This document shows, piece after piece, positions 20,334 to 29,732 of a stretch of DNA of 64,000 bases. The position numbers and the translations under genes were made by a program. The notes beneath the pieces are model-generated. The model was not told where the DNA came from and ran no database searches. It worked only from the letters and a program-made list of their open reading frames with translations. Location: contig NZ_CP065230.1 of the NCBI RefSeq assembly GCF_015767635.1, forward strand, positions 1,426,001 to 1,490,000, read 5' to 3'. Numbering within the stretch: the stretch's first letter is position 1; each line of letters starts with the position of its first letter. This DNA comes from Halomonas sp. A40-4 (lineage in GTDB: Bacteria; Pseudomonadota; Gammaproteobacteria; Pseudomonadales; Halomonadaceae).

Positions 20334-22415
20334 TTAATCCATCAAACCCAGTGCCCAGAGGATAAAGGCATCCTGGCGAGCGGCGTCCCGCCACGCCTTG
20401 AAACGACCGGAGGCGCCACCGTGACCGCTGCTCATGTCAGTGTGTAGCAATACCGGGGCGTCGCCTTGCTGGAGTTGACTGACGCGCGCATAGAATTTGG
20501 CCGGCTCCCAGTAGCTAACCCGGGTATCAAACCAGCTGCCTTCGAGCCAAAGCGCCGGGTAGCGCTGTGCCGTCACATTATCGATGGGCGAATAATGGCG
20601 GATGCGCTCGGCCACCTGCGGGTCGGCCGGATTGCCCCATTCGCTGTATTCGGCGGTGGTCAGCGGCAGTGCCGGATTCTGCATGGTGCGCAGCACGTCC
20701 AGAAACGGCACCTCGAGGACACCGGCGCAAAACGACTCAGGGGCTCGGTTGAGGCAGGTGCCGACAAGCAGGCCGCCCGCGCTTGCGCCACAGGCGACAA
20801 CTCGCTGGGGATCGCTCAAGCCTTGTGCCACCAGTGCATCGCGGGCGGCTAGAAAATCGTCAAAGCTGTGTTCCTTGTGGGCCATTTTGCCGTCCAAATA
20901 CCAGGGTTCGCCGCGTTCGCCGCCTCCGCGCACGTGGGCCACGGCAAAGGCGACACCCCGTTCGAGCAGTTCCAGGCGGGCAATGGAAAACCATGGGTCA
21001 AGCGGTTCACCGTATGCGCCATAGCCATATAGCAGAGTGGGCAGCGGCTGGTTGGCCAGGTCGCGGCGAGTGACAACCGAGACGGGCACACGCTGGCCGT
21101 CGGCACTGGTCGCCCATACCCGCTGACTGACGAGCTGCTCGGGTGCCAGGCTGCCATATACCGGCACGCGTTTGAGCAGCGTGCGCTCCCCGGTGATCAG
21201 GTCCAGGGCATACCAGCTCGGCGGACGGGTAAACGATTCCTCCCTTAGGCGCAGCTCTTGGGTGTCAAAGTGGGGCGCGTCCTCAAGCAACTGTGAGCAA
21301 AGCAACTCGGGTTGGGCGAGGTAGTCGTCCCGGGTGATCTGCTGGTGTGGATTAATGTCCAGACGACGCAGTCTCACCTGTGCTTGATCATGATCGCGTT
21401 CAGCCAGTATCAGCCCCCAGGCGAAAGCATCAACCCCCTCCAGGGTCGCATCTTCCCGCGCCGGGACGAGGGGCTGCCAAGCAGGCAGGTCGCTATCCAG
21501 TTCATCGACGGGCAAAACATCCAGTTGGAAGTGGGTGCTGGCCTGGTTATGCAGTCGATAAAACACGCCGGGACGATGGTCTATCGTATACTCAACGCCT
21601 GGTTGGCGAGGCTGGAGGCAGCGTGGGGGATGGGTTGGCGTTCGGGCTGGCACCAGATGGGCTTCACTGGTGTCCTTGGAGGCGCTTTCAAGCACCAGCC
21701 ACTCCCGCGAACGGGTTTTGCCCATGCCCAGCCAAAATTCGGGGTCGTCCTCGCGCAGCAATAACGTCGCTGTCTGTGAGTGCGGTGTCTGGTCAAGGCT
21801 GATCGGCAGGCACCAAATGCTGTCCGGACGTTGAGTGTCGTCGAAGCGGGTAAACAATAGCGATGCATTGCCAGCGGTCTGGTCTTCTGCCCAGCAGATG
21901 CCGGGGCCGATGTCGCTGAGCAACTGGACCGGTTGGCCGTCAGGCAGACGTTTCAGCCACAGGGTAAAACGCTCGTCCCCCTGAGTGTCGTCGGTCCAGG
22001 CCAGCCATGCTTCATCAGGTGACAGCGCCATGTCGCCCATTTCGTAGAATGGCTGCCCGGCGGCAAGGTCGGGCACTGCTAGAATGCAGTCTGGGGCATC
22101 GGGCTGGCCGTTAGGGTGACGCCACCAGCGGGGGTATTCCTCGTCGGCCGCTGTCTCGCTCCAGAACGTAAAGTGGTCGAGTGTTGTCTGAAGACTGGTA
22201 ACTGCGAGTTCCCGCCGGCGCAGGTGGCTTTCATAAAGCGCATCGGCAAGCGGTTCCAGCGGTTTGAACCATTCGGCATGCTGTTGGTTTGCCGCGGTTA
22301 AAAAGCGGCTGACATCAGCGCAGTCACGTTGCTCTAGCCAGTGCCATTGTGGGTCATCCGCGCGAAAATAGGCGCTGACCGGGTGGTCGTTGTTCAAAGC
22401 TGGCTGTGCTTTCAT
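20334..22415 (-). CDS. ptrB: Prolyl oligopeptidase family S9A serine peptidase (oligopeptidase B-like)
   Basis: This 693-residue cytosolic peptidase has an N-terminal beta-propeller and a C-terminal alpha/beta-hydrolase domain with catalytic Ser545 (GASAGG), Asp630 (SWFDTRVSY) and His665 (SSGHGGASG). The FAVAHVRGGGERGEPWYLDGK segment is typical of oligopeptidase B (PtrB), which cleaves short peptides after Arg/Lys. True prolyl oligopeptidases differ at this segment. There is no signal peptide. Start is the ATG at 22415. Confidence 0.9.
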   Translation of the reverse strand: MKAQPALNNDHPVSAYFRADDPQWHWLEQRDCADVSRFLTAANQQHAEWFKPLEPLADALYESHLRRRELAVTSLQTTLDHFTFWSETAADEEYPRWWRHPNGQPDAPDCILAVPDLAAGQPFYEMGDMALSPDEAWLAWTDDTQGDERFTLWLKRLPDGQPVQLLSDIGPGICWAEDQTAGNASLLFTRFDDTQRPDSIWCLPISLDQTPHSQTATLLLREDDPEFWLGMGKTRSREWLVLESASKDTSEAHLVPARTPTHPPRCLQPRQPGVEYTIDHRPGVFYRLHNQASTHFQLDVLPVDELDSDLPAWQPLVPAREDATLEGVDAFAWGLILAERDHDQAQVRLRRLDINPHQQITRDDYLAQPELLCSQLLEDAPHFDTQELRLREESFTRPPSWYALDLITGERTLLKRVPVYGSLAPEQLVSQRVWATSADGQRVPVSVVTRRDLANQPLPTLLYGYGAYGEPLDPWFSIARLELLERGVAFAVAHVRGGGERGEPWYLDGKMAHKEHSFDDFLAARDALVAQGLSDPQRVVACGASAGGLLVGTCLNRAPESFCAGVLEVPFLDVLRTMQNPALPLTTAEYSEWGNPADPQVAERIRHYSPIDNVTAQRYPALWLEGSWFDTRVSYWEPAKFYARVSQLQQGDAPVLLHTDMSSGHGGASGRFKAWRDAARQDAFILWALGLMD

Positions 22416-22477
22416 AAATTGATAGGTACCATAACGGGAAATCTACGGTGGGTGAATGCACCCTCATGAGGAGTATT

Positions 22478-22903
22478 ATGCTGTTTGCTGATTCAATGTC
22501 ACTGTTGTGGTTAAGTTATTACGGTCTGTCGCTGGTCGTGTTCGTGGCCGTTTATTTTGCGTTCGCCTTTTTGCCCAGGCTGCCACGCCTGTTGCTGACA
22601 TGGTGCATTGGCGGCGCGATGTGGGCGCCTGCGCCATTCCGGCTACCCCTGGTTGAAGAGGGTGAGTTTTACACGGGTTGGGCGCCTTCCGCCATGGTCG
22701 CCGCTGTGGGATTTTTAGAGAGCAACGGTGGCGCCCTGCGTAATGGCCTGCTGTGCTTACTGCTTGGCATGGCAATCGGTGGTGTTGTGGGGGTCGCGTT
22801 GTGGTGGCGCGGGCGTAACAAGTTCGTGGATGAGCCTGCTGTCGAGGAAAAAGAGCCCAGCGACCCCGAAGAAACGCGCCGCCGTGAACCGGTCATCGGC
22901 TAA
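22478..22903 (+). CDS. Uncharacterised small membrane protein
   Basis: This protein of about 141 residues has two or three hydrophobic segments (roughly residues 5-30, 33-45 and 88-113) and an acidic, charged C-terminal tail (EEKEPSDPEETRRRE). I do not recognise its family. The ATG at 22478 follows GAGGAG; an in-frame ATG at 22466 is also possible. It lies 19 bp upstream of the glutamine amidotransferase gene and may be cotranscribed with it. Confidence 0.7.
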   Translation: MLFADSMSLLWLSYYGLSLVVFVAVYFAFAFLPRLPRLLLTWCIGGAMWAPAPFRLPLVEEGEFYTGWAPSAMVAAVGFLESNGGALRNGLLCLLLGMAIGGVVGVALWWRGRNKFVDEPAVEEKEPSDPEETRRREPVIG

Positions 22904-22922
22904 GCCACACAGGAGCGCGTCG

Positions 22923-23708
22923 ATGTGTGAGCTGCTGGGAATGAGCGCCAATGTGCCCACCGATATCTGTTTCAGCTTCGCGGGGTTTCTGCACCGGGGT
23001 GGGGGAACAGGGCCACACCGCGACGGGTGGGGCATTGCCTTCTATGAAGAAGGGGGCTACCGGGAGTTTCGCGACCCCCATCCGTCGGTAGACTCGCCCA
23101 TCGCACGACTGATCTGCGATTACCCGATCAAATCCAATGTCGTGATCAGTCATATCCGTCAGGCCAACGTCGGTGAGGTCACCTTGGCCAATACCCATCC
23201 TTTTACCCGTGAAATGTGGGGGCGGCCCTGGTGCTATGCCCATAATGGTCAATTGAACGACTGGGAGCCTTTGCCGCTGGGCTTTTACACCCCGGTGGGC
23301 AGTACGGACAGCGAGCATGCTTTCTGCTGGCTGATGAGCGAGTTAAGGCGTGCCTTTCCAACCCCGCCAGGAGAGCAGGCGCCACTTTGGCAAACGCTCC
23401 ATGGTTTATGCGAGCGGCTGCGAACGCTGGGTGTTTTTAATCTGCTTCTCTCTGACGGAACGTACCTCTATACCTACTGTTCAACTAAGCTTGCTCATAT
23501 TACCCGTGCTGCGCCCTTTGGCGAGGCTGAACTGTCCGACGCCGAACTAACGGTCAATTTTGCCGAACATACCACGCCCAACGATATCGTGTCGGTGATT
23601 GCGACCGAACCCTTGACCCACAATGAACAGTGGTACCGCATGCAACCAGGGGAGCTACTGGTATGGCGTGATGGATGCATTCAGGCGCGTTATTCGAGCC
23701 AGGCCTGA
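22923..23708 (+). CDS. Class II glutamine amidotransferase (YafJ-like)
   Basis: This 261-residue protein is a stand-alone N-terminal-nucleophile amidotransferase domain. Cys2 follows the initiator Met (MCELLGMSAN) and is expected to become the catalytic N terminus. The family's GWGIAFYEEGG, SHIRQANVG and HNGQL segments are present. The physiological acceptor of the ammonia is not known for this group. The ATG at 22923 is set by the Cys2 requirement and by AGGAGCG upstream. Confidence 0.9.
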   Translation: MCELLGMSANVPTDICFSFAGFLHRGGGTGPHRDGWGIAFYEEGGYREFRDPHPSVDSPIARLICDYPIKSNVVISHIRQANVGEVTLANTHPFTREMWGRPWCYAHNGQLNDWEPLPLGFYTPVGSTDSEHAFCWLMSELRRAFPTPPGEQAPLWQTLHGLCERLRTLGVFNLLLSDGTYLYTYCSTKLAHITRAAPFGEAELSDAELTVNFAEHTTPNDIVSVIATEPLTHNEQWYRMQPGELLVWRDGCIQARYSSQA

Positions 23709-23727
23709 TGCGAGGTTAGGGCTAAAG

Positions 23728-23745
23728 TTGAAACGTAAGTTTCAA
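23728..23745 (+). promoter_or_regulatory. PsrA-type operator upstream of fadD
   Basis: A perfect 7-bp inverted repeat TTGAAAC-GTAA-GTTTCAA contains the PsrA consensus (G/C)AAAC-N2-4-GTTT(G/C). It lies 104 bp before the fadD start. PsrA is the TetR-type fatty-acid sensor of pseudomonads and relatives that represses beta-oxidation genes until long-chain acyl-CoA or fatty acid binds. Confidence 0.75.
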
Positions 23746-23848
23746 TCGATCGTTTTACAGTGGTAGGCCAGTCGTATATCGTTGCGTTTTCGCGACTCGA
23801 CAACAACAAGGTCGGTGACGACATCGACATGGAAACTGGAGATTGCCC

Positions 23849-25528
23849 ATGAGCGAACAAGCTGATGCCCCTATTCTGCGTGGCCCCGCGCTTGAGGGTT
23901 TAGAGCGGTACGGTGCGGTTACCGACGTTTTCCACTCGGCGGTTGAACGTTTCAAGGACAAGTCGGCGTTCAGCTGCATGGGAAAAACGCTCAGCTTCGC
24001 TGACCTTGACAGACTGTCGGCCAATTTTGCTGCTTGGTTACAGCATGAAACCGACCTGGTGCCGGGTGACCGAATCGCCATTCAATTACCCAACGTGCTG
24101 CAGTTCCCCGTTGCGGTATTTGGCGCGCTGCGCGCGGGCCTGGTAGTAGTGAACACTAATCCGCTCTATACCGAGCGCGAAATGGCCCACCAGTTCAAGG
24201 ATGCCAACGCCAAGGCGATCGTGATTCTGGCCAACATGGCGGACAAGCTTGAACGTGTTCTCGATAAAACCGAGATCAAGCATGTGGTGGTGACCGAGCT
24301 TGCCGACCTGCACGACTTCCCCAAGCGGTTGCTGATCAACAGCGTGGTCAAGTACGTCAAGAAAATGGTCCCTCGCTATTCGTTGCCCCAGGCGGTGACA
24401 TTTCGCGACGCATTGAATAAAGGGCAGGCCTTGAGTCACCGCGAGATCACTCGCGAGCAGGAAGATCTGGCCGCACTGCAATACACTGGCGGAACCACCG
24501 GCATGCCCAAAGGGGCGATGCTGACCCACCGTAACCTCGTCGCCAATATGCTGCAGGCTCGAGAAGCCATCGGTGGCAATCTGACCGACGGCAACGAGCT
24601 GGTGATTGCCCCCTTGCCCGTTTATCACATCTATACGTTTACTGTTAACTGCCTGTTTTTAATGGAAACTGGTAACCACTCGGTGCTGATTACCAATCCT
24701 CGTGACCTTGATGGTTTTATCAAGACCTTGAAAGGTATGCCGTTTACTGCCTTCATTGGTCTCAATACGCTGTTCAATGCGTTGTGCAACCGGGATGATT
24801 TCAAGCAGCTTGATTTTTCCAACCTGCATTTGACCATTTCCGGGGGCATGGCCCTGACGAAAGCTTCGGCGAAGCGTTGGGAGGAGGTCACCGGATGCCC
24901 GATCTCGGAAGGCTATGGACTGACCGAGACCTCGCCGATTGTCAGCTTCAATCCTTCGGATGCCATCCAGCTGGGCACCATCGGCAAACCGGTGGCAGGC
25001 ACTGCGGTCAAAGTGGTGAATGCCGACGGTCAGGATCAGCCGCTGGGTGAGCCAGGCGAGCTGTGTGTCCAGGGGCCACAGGTCATGAAGGGTTATTGGC
25101 AACGCGAAGAGGAAACCCGTAACTCTATTGACGATGAGGGTTGGTTCTACACCGGTGATATTGCCGTGCTTCAGGAGGATGGCTACATCCGTATCGTGGA
25201 TCGCAAGAAAGACATGATCCTGGTATCCGGGTTTAATGTTTACCCTAACGAGGTGGAAGACGTGGTCGCCGGGCATCCCGATATCGTAGAGTCAGCCGCG
25301 GTTGGGGTTGCCGATGAGGTGGCCGGTGAGGCGATCAAGCTGTTTGTAGTCAGCAAAAACCCCGAGCTGGATGCCGAAACGCTGCGTCGTTGGTGCAAGA
25401 GTGAGCTTACCGGCTACAAAGTGCCCAAGTACATCGAGTTTCGCGATGAGTTGCCCAAAACCAATGTGGGTAAAGTACTGCGCCGTCAGCTACGCGATGA
25501 AGATAGCCAAAAAGCTGCTTCGTCATAG
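23849..25528 (+). CDS. fadD: Long-chain-fatty-acid-CoA ligase
   Basis: This 559-residue ATP/AMP-dependent ligase activates fatty acids for beta-oxidation at the inner membrane. The AMP-binding P-loop YTGGTTGMPKGAMLTH starts near residue 212, followed by GYGLTETSP and the FACS signature region GWFYTGDIAVLQEDGYIRIVD. The N-terminal ATG at 23849 follows CTGGAGATTGCCC. E. coli FadD has 561 residues. It stands alone, with a PsrA-like site upstream and a strong terminator downstream. Confidence 0.95.
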   Translation: MSEQADAPILRGPALEGLERYGAVTDVFHSAVERFKDKSAFSCMGKTLSFADLDRLSANFAAWLQHETDLVPGDRIAIQLPNVLQFPVAVFGALRAGLVVVNTNPLYTEREMAHQFKDANAKAIVILANMADKLERVLDKTEIKHVVVTELADLHDFPKRLLINSVVKYVKKMVPRYSLPQAVTFRDALNKGQALSHREITREQEDLAALQYTGGTTGMPKGAMLTHRNLVANMLQAREAIGGNLTDGNELVIAPLPVYHIYTFTVNCLFLMETGNHSVLITNPRDLDGFIKTLKGMPFTAFIGLNTLFNALCNRDDFKQLDFSNLHLTISGGMALTKASAKRWEEVTGCPISEGYGLTETSPIVSFNPSDAIQLGTIGKPVAGTAVKVVNADGQDQPLGEPGELCVQGPQVMKGYWQREEETRNSIDDEGWFYTGDIAVLQEDGYIRIVDRKKDMILVSGFNVYPNEVEDVVAGHPDIVESAAVGVADEVAGEAIKLFVVSKNPELDAETLRRWCKSELTGYKVPKYIEFRDELPKTNVGKVLRRQLRDEDSQKAASS

Positions 25529-25571
25529 GCAGCGCGACTTATGCGCTTGCCTGGCGAACGCGTTACAATGA

Positions 25572-25604
25572 TCTGCCCGCTCAGTTGAGCGGGCAGACTT
25601 TTTT
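25572..25604 (+). terminator. Rho-independent terminator of fadD
   Basis: A near-perfect hairpin (TCTGCCCGCTC paired with GAGCGGGCAGA) is followed by CTTTTTT. It lies 43 bp after the fadD stop and ends before hrpA. Confidence 0.9.
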
Positions 25605-25646
25605 ATAAGTGCCACCCTTTAAGTGCCCATAGGACCTGGATATATC

Positions 25647-28600
25647 GTGACCAACGACACGCCGCTCGCAACGACCTCTGATGCACAACGCCTCAAGACG
25701 CTTAAGTCCGCCGTGAACAACACGATGCGACGCGATGCCCAGCGTTTCGAGCGGCGGTTGGCCGGTTTGTCGCGTCGCCTGCAGGAGGGTAAGCCGATCG
25801 ACCGGGGGTTGAACGAGCTGGAACCCGAGATGGCGCGTGCGCAGCAGGTGCTTCGTCAGCGAGATAACCAGTCGTTTGACTGGAACTATCCGCCCGAATT
25901 GCCGGTGGTTGAACGCCGTGAGGATATTCTCGCGGCGCTTCGCGACCATCAGGTGGTCGTCGTCGCGGGGGAAACCGGGTCGGGTAAAACCACCCAGTTA
26001 CCCAAAATGTGCCTGGAGCTAGGGCGTGGCCGGCGTGGCCTGATAGGCCACACTCAGCCGCGTCGGCTTGCCGCACGCAGTGTGGCCACCCGGCTTGCCG
26101 AGGAATTGGCGGTGCCGCTTGGCGAGCAGGTGGGGTATCAGGTCCGGTTTACCGATCAGAGTAACGAGAACACCCTGGTCAAACTGATGACCGACGGGAT
26201 TCTGCTGGCGGAAACCCAGCACGATCCGCTGCTACTGCGCTACGACACCATCATTATCGATGAGGCCCACGAACGCAGCCTCAACATCGATTTTCTGTTG
26301 GGCTATCTGAAACGTCTGCTGCCCAAACGCCCGGATCTGTCGATTATTATCACCTCGGCCACCATTGATGTAGCGCGATTTGCCGCCCATTTTGGCAATG
26401 CGCAGCGCCCTGCGCCGACGGTCGAAGTCTCCGGTCGGGCCTATCCGGTGGAGGTGCATTACCGGCCCTTGGTGCGCGACGGCGAGGACGAAGAGGACCG
26501 CACGCTGCAAGAGGGCATTCTCCACGCGGTCGAGGAAATCGAGGGGTTGGAACGTGAAAAGGGCTGGCAGCATGGCCCCCGCGATGTGCTGGTGTTCCTG
26601 CCCGGCGAGCGGGAAATTCGTGAAACGGCTGACACCCTGCGCCGGGCTGATTTGCGTGACTGTGAAGTTCTGCCGCTGTACGCGCGGCTTTCCAACGCCG
26701 AGCAGAACCGGGTGTTCGCGCCCCATCGGGGTCGACGGATCGTGCTGGCGACCAACGTCGCCGAAACCTCGCTGACCGTCCCGGGTATCCGCTATGTGAT
26801 CGACCCAGGGCTGGTGCGTATCAGTCGTTATAGCTACCGGTCGAAAATCCAGCGCTTGCCGGTCGAACCGGTGAGCCAGGCAAGCGCCAACCAGCGCATG
26901 GGGCGCTGCGGGCGGATTGCCGAAGGCGTGTGTATCCGTCTATACGATGAGGACGATTTCCTGGCCCGCCCGGCGTTTACCGACCCCGAGATCCAGCGCA
27001 CCAATCTTGCCTCGGTGATTTTATCCATGCTGGCCCTCAAGCTGGGCGATATTGAGGACTTTCCGTTTGTCGACCCGCCCGATAGTCGCTTTGTCAAAGA
27101 CGGCTTCCGGCTGCTCTTTGAGCTTGGGGCTGTCGACGAGCGCCAGCGGCTCACGGCGCTGGGTCGCAAGCTCGCCCGGTTGCCGATAGACCCCCGGCTG
27201 GCGCGTATGGTGCTGGCGGGTAAAGAGCAGGGCAGCCTGCGCGATGTGTTGGTCGTGGTCTCTGCATTGGCGATTCAGGACCCTCGCGACCGTCCGGCCG
27301 ACAAACGCCAGGCCGCCGATCAGGCCCACCAGCGCTGGCACGATCCCGACTCGGACTTCGTGGCGCTGTTGAACCTTTGGCACGGCATCGACAATGCCCG
27401 CGAAGCACTGTCAGGCAATCAGTTGCGCCGCTGGTGCCGGGACCACTACATCAATTACCTGCGCGTACGCGAGTGGCACGATACCTTCCGCCAGTTGCGT
27501 CAGCTGCTGCGTGATATGGATATCGACGTGCCGGCGCCGACGCCCGTCCCGGCGGATGAAAACGAAGAGCAGGCGCGACAGGCAAGGCGTAAAACCTCCG
27601 GTCCGCTACACAAGGCCCTGCTGACCGGGTTGCTCTCCAACCTGGGTACGCTGCTGGAAAATCGCGAGTATTTAGGTGCGCGTAACCGTAAGTTCATGAT
27701 TCATCCAGGCTCGGGGTTGGCCAAAAAAACGCCCAAATGGTTGATGGCCTTCGAGCTGGTGGAAACCTCCAAACTGTTTGCGCGCACCGTGGCAAAGATT
27801 GACCCCCAATGGATTGAGCCACTGGCGTCACATCTGGTGAAGCGCAGCTACAGCGAGCCTCATTGGGAAATGAAGCGTGCCCAGGTAGTGGCGTTCGAGC
27901 AGGTGACCCTGTTTGGTTTGCCCATCGTGACCCGGCGCCGTGTGCATTACGGCCCGATTGCCCCGGTCGAGTCGCGGGAGCTGTTCATTCGTCGTGGGCT
28001 GGTAGAAGGCGAGTTTCACACCAAAGGCGAGTTTTTTGCTCACAACCGGGCGCTGATTGAAGAAGTTGAATCACTGGAAGATCGTGCCCGTCGTCGTGAC
28101 ATACTGGTCGACGAAGACACCTTGTTTGCGTTTTACGACGAGCGGCTTCCCAGCGACATCGTTAACGGCAAAGGCTTTGAGCACTGGCGCAAGCAGGCCG
28201 AAAAGCAGGATCCGTCGCTGCTCAAGTTCGATATGGAAGCGCTCAAGGCCCGCGACGCCGAAGACGTTACCCAGGCGCAGTACCCTGATCATCTGACCCT
28301 TTCGGGGGTTGCCTATCCGTTGAGCTATCATTTTGATCCCGACGCGGAAGACGATGGCGTCACGCTGACCGTCCCCGCAGCGATGCTGCCACAACTGCCG
28401 GAGCATGCCCTGGAGTGGCTGGTGCCAGGCTTGCTGCGCGAAAAATGCATTGCCTTGATGAAAGCCCTGCCCAAGAGCATTCGTCGTCAGGTGGTCCCCA
28501 TTCCCGACTGGGTTGATGCAGCGCTGGAAACACTGGTGCCGGATGAGCGGCCCTTGACCGAGGCGCTGGGCGAGTTCATTCGCCAGCGCACAGGGACGCG

Positions 28601-29636
28601 TGTACACCCGGACGATTGGCGTTTTGATACCTTGCCGGCTCACCTGATGATGAATATCCGGGTGGTGGATCATGATGGCAAGACGCTGGGGCAGGGCCGC
28701 TCGGTGCGGTCGCTGGAAGCGGAGTTTGAAGCAGCGGCGAAGGCCGGCGCTCAGGCACTGTCCGAGCAGGTAAGCGAGGCACCGGATTTATCAGGGTTAC
28801 CTGAGGAGCCCCTGCCAGATTCCCGCGTGACCACTCAGGCGGGTATTCGAGTGGAAGCTTACCCGGCATTGGTTAACGAGGCCGATACGTTTAAGGTAAT
28901 GCTTTTTGACCATGCGGCAAAAGCCCAGGCGGCCCACCAAATGGGCGTGGCGCGTTTGGCGATGCAGCAATCCCCTGCCCAGGTCAAGATGATCAAGGCG
29001 CTGCCTGCGCTGGAAAAATGCGCGTTGCTGTTCACCAACGTGGGCAGCAAGCAGGCCCTGATCGACGATGTGTTAGTGGCGGTGTTTACCCAGACGGTGG
29101 CGCAATCGCCTATGCCGCGCTCGGCAGCCGAGCTGAACGAACGCCTGGCAGCGGTTAAGGGCGACCTGGTGCCTCACGCCGAGCAATTGCTGGGCCAGGT
29201 GGAAGCGGCTCTGAAAGGCCACTTGGCGGTCAGCAAGGTGTTAAAAGGCAAGCTGAACTTCGCACTGGCACTTGTCTATAGTGATGTGAAAGCACAAATG
29301 CAGCGTCTTGTTTACCCTGGCTTTATCACCCAGGCAGGGGAGTGGCTGTCAGAGTACCCGCGCTACACCGAGGCAGCATTGATTCGGCTTGAAAAAGCAG
29401 CCCGCGAACGGGGGCGCGATCAAATGCTGATGCAGGACGTTCAGGCGATGGAGGAAAAATTCGATGCACGTCGCGAAAACGAGCGCCGTGGGCGCGTGGA
29501 GGATCCATCACTCGTCGAGTTTGGCTGGTGGTTGCAGGAACTTCGCGTATCGTTGTTTGCCCAGCAGTTAGGAACACGAATGCCCGTTTCGGTGAAGCGA
29601 CTGGAAAAACGTTGGCAAGAGATAATTAGCGTTTAG
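25647..29636 (+). CDS. hrpA: ATP-dependent RNA helicase HrpA
   Basis: This DEAH-box helicase of about 1329 residues has Walker A GETGSGKTTQ near residue 110, IIIDEAHERS near residue 205, ITSATID, motif V LATNVAETSLTVPGI and motif VI QRMGRCGRIAEG. The helicase-associated winged-helix and OB-fold parts follow, and then the long C-terminal DUF3418 region specific to bacterial HrpA. E. coli HrpA has 1300 residues; it rescues stalled, collided ribosomes. The start is uncertain: GTG at 25647 or another GTG 24 bp upstream. No ribosome binding site decides it. Confidence 0.94.
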   Translation: MTNDTPLATTSDAQRLKTLKSAVNNTMRRDAQRFERRLAGLSRRLQEGKPIDRGLNELEPEMARAQQVLRQRDNQSFDWNYPPELPVVERREDILAALRDHQVVVVAGETGSGKTTQLPKMCLELGRGRRGLIGHTQPRRLAARSVATRLAEELAVPLGEQVGYQVRFTDQSNENTLVKLMTDGILLAETQHDPLLLRYDTIIIDEAHERSLNIDFLLGYLKRLLPKRPDLSIIITSATIDVARFAAHFGNAQRPAPTVEVSGRAYPVEVHYRPLVRDGEDEEDRTLQEGILHAVEEIEGLEREKGWQHGPRDVLVFLPGEREIRETADTLRRADLRDCEVLPLYARLSNAEQNRVFAPHRGRRIVLATNVAETSLTVPGIRYVIDPGLVRISRYSYRSKIQRLPVEPVSQASANQRMGRCGRIAEGVCIRLYDEDDFLARPAFTDPEIQRTNLASVILSMLALKLGDIEDFPFVDPPDSRFVKDGFRLLFELGAVDERQRLTALGRKLARLPIDPRLARMVLAGKEQGSLRDVLVVVSALAIQDPRDRPADKRQAADQAHQRWHDPDSDFVALLNLWHGIDNAREALSGNQLRRWCRDHYINYLRVREWHDTFRQLRQLLRDMDIDVPAPTPVPADENEEQARQARRKTSGPLHKALLTGLLSNLGTLLENREYLGARNRKFMIHPGSGLAKKTPKWLMAFELVETSKLFARTVAKIDPQWIEPLASHLVKRSYSEPHWEMKRAQVVAFEQVTLFGLPIVTRRRVHYGPIAPVESRELFIRRGLVEGEFHTKGEFFAHNRALIEEVESLEDRARRRDILVDEDTLFAFYDERLPSDIVNGKGFEHWRKQAEKQDPSLLKFDMEALKARDAEDVTQAQYPDHLTLSGVAYPLSYHFDPDAEDDGVTLTVPAAMLPQLPEHALEWLVPGLLREKCIALMKALPKSIRRQVVPIPDWVDAALETLVPDERPLTEALGEFIRQRTGTRVHPDDWRFDTLPAHLMMNIRVVDHDGKTLGQGRSVRSLEAEFEAAAKAGAQALSEQVSEAPDLSGLPEEPLPDSRVTTQAGIRVEAYPALVNEADTFKVMLFDHAAKAQAAHQMGVARLAMQQSPAQVKMIKALPALEKCALLFTNVGSKQALIDDVLVAVFTQTVAQSPMPRSAAELNERLAAVKGDLVPHAEQLLGQVEAALKGHLAVSKVLKGKLNFALALVYSDVKAQMQRLVYPGFITQAGEWLSEYPRYTEAALIRLEKAARERGRDQMLMQDVQAMEEKFDARRENERRGRVEDPSLVEFGWWLQELRVSLFAQQLGTRMPVSVKRLEKRWQEIISV

Positions 29637-29732
29637 ACGCGGGCTGGAAAAATGTGTGTGAAACGCACACAGTGATGATATTGGCGGCGGTTTAAGCTAC
29701 CTGGCGCAAGCAGCCGTGAAAAGGAGATGTAC